From positions 1-5,010 of the forward strand of contig PMKG01000058.1 in assembly GCA_003157675.1 (NCBI GenBank): 5,010 nt of DNA. Direction: 5' to 3'. Below, one piece after another: positions 4,438 to 5,010 of the stretch. The notes beneath the pieces were generated by a model. That model had not been told where the DNA came from and searched no databases. It was given only the letters and a program-made list of their open reading frames with translations. Numbering within the stretch: position 1 is the stretch's first letter; the number at the start of each line of letters is the position of its first letter. The translations under genes were made by a program, and so were the position numbers. This stretch comes from Acidobacteriota bacterium. Lineage in GTDB: Bacteria > Acidobacteriota > Vicinamibacteria > Vicinamibacterales > Fen-181.

Positions 4438-5010
4438 ATGGCATCCAAGAAACCTCGTCCCTTCGATCCAGAGGCCTTCCTCGAATCGACCGGTGTGTCC
4501 AAGACCGTGCTGGCCTACGCACAGGGCCAGCCGATCTACTCGCAGGGCGGCGCCTGCGATACGGTCCTGTATATCAAGAGGGGCGAGGTGAAGATGTCGG
4601 TGAAGTCGAAGACCGGCAAGGAGGCCATCGTCGCGGTCCTCGGCGCCGGGAACTTCTTCGGCGAGGGCGCCCTGGCCGGGCAACCGATCCGCATCGGGAG
4701 CGCGATCGCACACGTGCCGAGCACCATCATCGCCGTCGAGAAGAGCGACATGCAGCGGTTGTTGCACAAGGAGCATGCGCTGTCGGACGGCTTCATCACC
4801 CACCTGCTCACCAGGAACATCCACATCGAGCAGGACCTGATCGACCAGTTGTTCAACTCGGCGGAGAAGAGGCTGGCCCGCACATTGCTGCTGCTCGCGC
4901 GCTACGGCGAGGAACACGTGCCGCAGCGCGTCATCCCGAAGATCTCGCAGCAGACGCTGGCCGAGATGGTGGGCACGACCCGGTCGCGCGTGAACTTCTT
5001 CATGAACAAG
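4438..5010 (+). CDS. Crp/Fnr-family transcriptional regulator (3' truncated by window edge)
   Basis: 191 codons are visible and the frame is still open at the edge; the family usually has about 220-235 residues, so perhaps 30-45 are missing. Residues 20-120 form the cNMP-type effector domain: FxQGGACDTVLYIKRGEVKMSV-like strands, then VAVLGAGNFFGEGALAG (65-81) with the phosphate-cassette-like G75-E76, then RIGSAIA (85-91). The Crp arginine of the R-S-A triad is replaced by G87, so cAMP binding is doubtful; no N-terminal cysteine cluster of the Fnr type is present. The dimer helix follows (EQDLIDQLFNSAEKRLARTLLLLARYG), then the winged HTH ISQQTLAEMVGTTRSRVNFFMNK (169-191). Aligned to E. coli Crp, the recognition helix has R182 (=R180), S183 (=E181) and F187 (=R185). 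ATG 4438 has no Shine-Dalgarno; an upstream in-frame ATG at 4423 is stopped at once by TGA. A strong operator lies 32 bp upstream. Confidence 0.92.
   Translation, partial: MASKKPRPFDPEAFLESTGVSKTVLAYAQGQPIYSQGGACDTVLYIKRGEVKMSVKSKTGKEAIVAVLGAGNFFGEGALAGQPIRIGSAIAHVPSTIIAVEKSDMQRLLHKEHALSDGFITHLLTRNIHIEQDLIDQLFNSAEKRLARTLLLLARYGEEHVPQRVIPKISQQTLAEMVGTTRSRVNFFMNK

Noticed and set aside
4066..4917. 283-codon open frame on the minus strand
   Set aside because: It lies antisense to the clear Crp/Fnr gene and the 68-aa gene, with composition typical of a shadow frame.

Overview
This GC-rich window of about 5 kb has closely packed genes and looks like chromosomal DNA of a Gram-negative-type bacterium. 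A MacB-type permease, a DedA protein, a TraR/DksA zinc-finger protein, a predicted outer-membrane barrel and a Crp/Fnr regulator of the TTRSRV type together suggest Acidobacteriota (Vicinamibacteria-like). That placement is inferred from family recognition and composition, not proven. No rRNA, tRNA, CRISPR array or insertion sequence was seen, and no stretch over 300 bases lacks a gene.

Layout. Positions 2-274 (+) are the 3' end of a MacB-type ABC permease. Positions 328-1349 (+) hold a one-TM small protein whose stop overlaps the GTG start of a DedA-family membrane protein. Positions 1451-1906 (+) encode a TraR/DksA-type C4 zinc-finger protein. Positions 2670-1735 (-) form a two-gene operon, a YtxH-like protein and a TM plus coiled-coil protein; the second runs tail to tail into the dksA-like gene. 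Positions 2918-3727 (+) encode a predicted outer-membrane beta-barrel protein. Positions 3816-4091 (+) encode a GlsB/YeaQ/YmgE-type membrane protein, and 4153-4359 (+) a 68-aa two-TM protein. From 4438 to the right edge (+) runs a Crp/Fnr-family regulator, cut within its DNA-binding helix.

The main discovery is regulatory. Four perfect inverted repeats of form TGTNC-N6-GNACA, the spacing of Crp-family operators, lie in the intergenic regions before the dksA-like gene, the YtxH operon, the outer-membrane gene and the crp/fnr gene. In all four, exactly 21 bp separate the repeat from a -10-like hexamer, which centres the repeat near -41.5, the class II activator position. The simplest reading is a local regulon controlled by the Crp/Fnr protein itself, which would be autoregulated. 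Its products are a transcription modulator and several envelope proteins, so an envelope or stress response is likely. The inducing signal is unknown.
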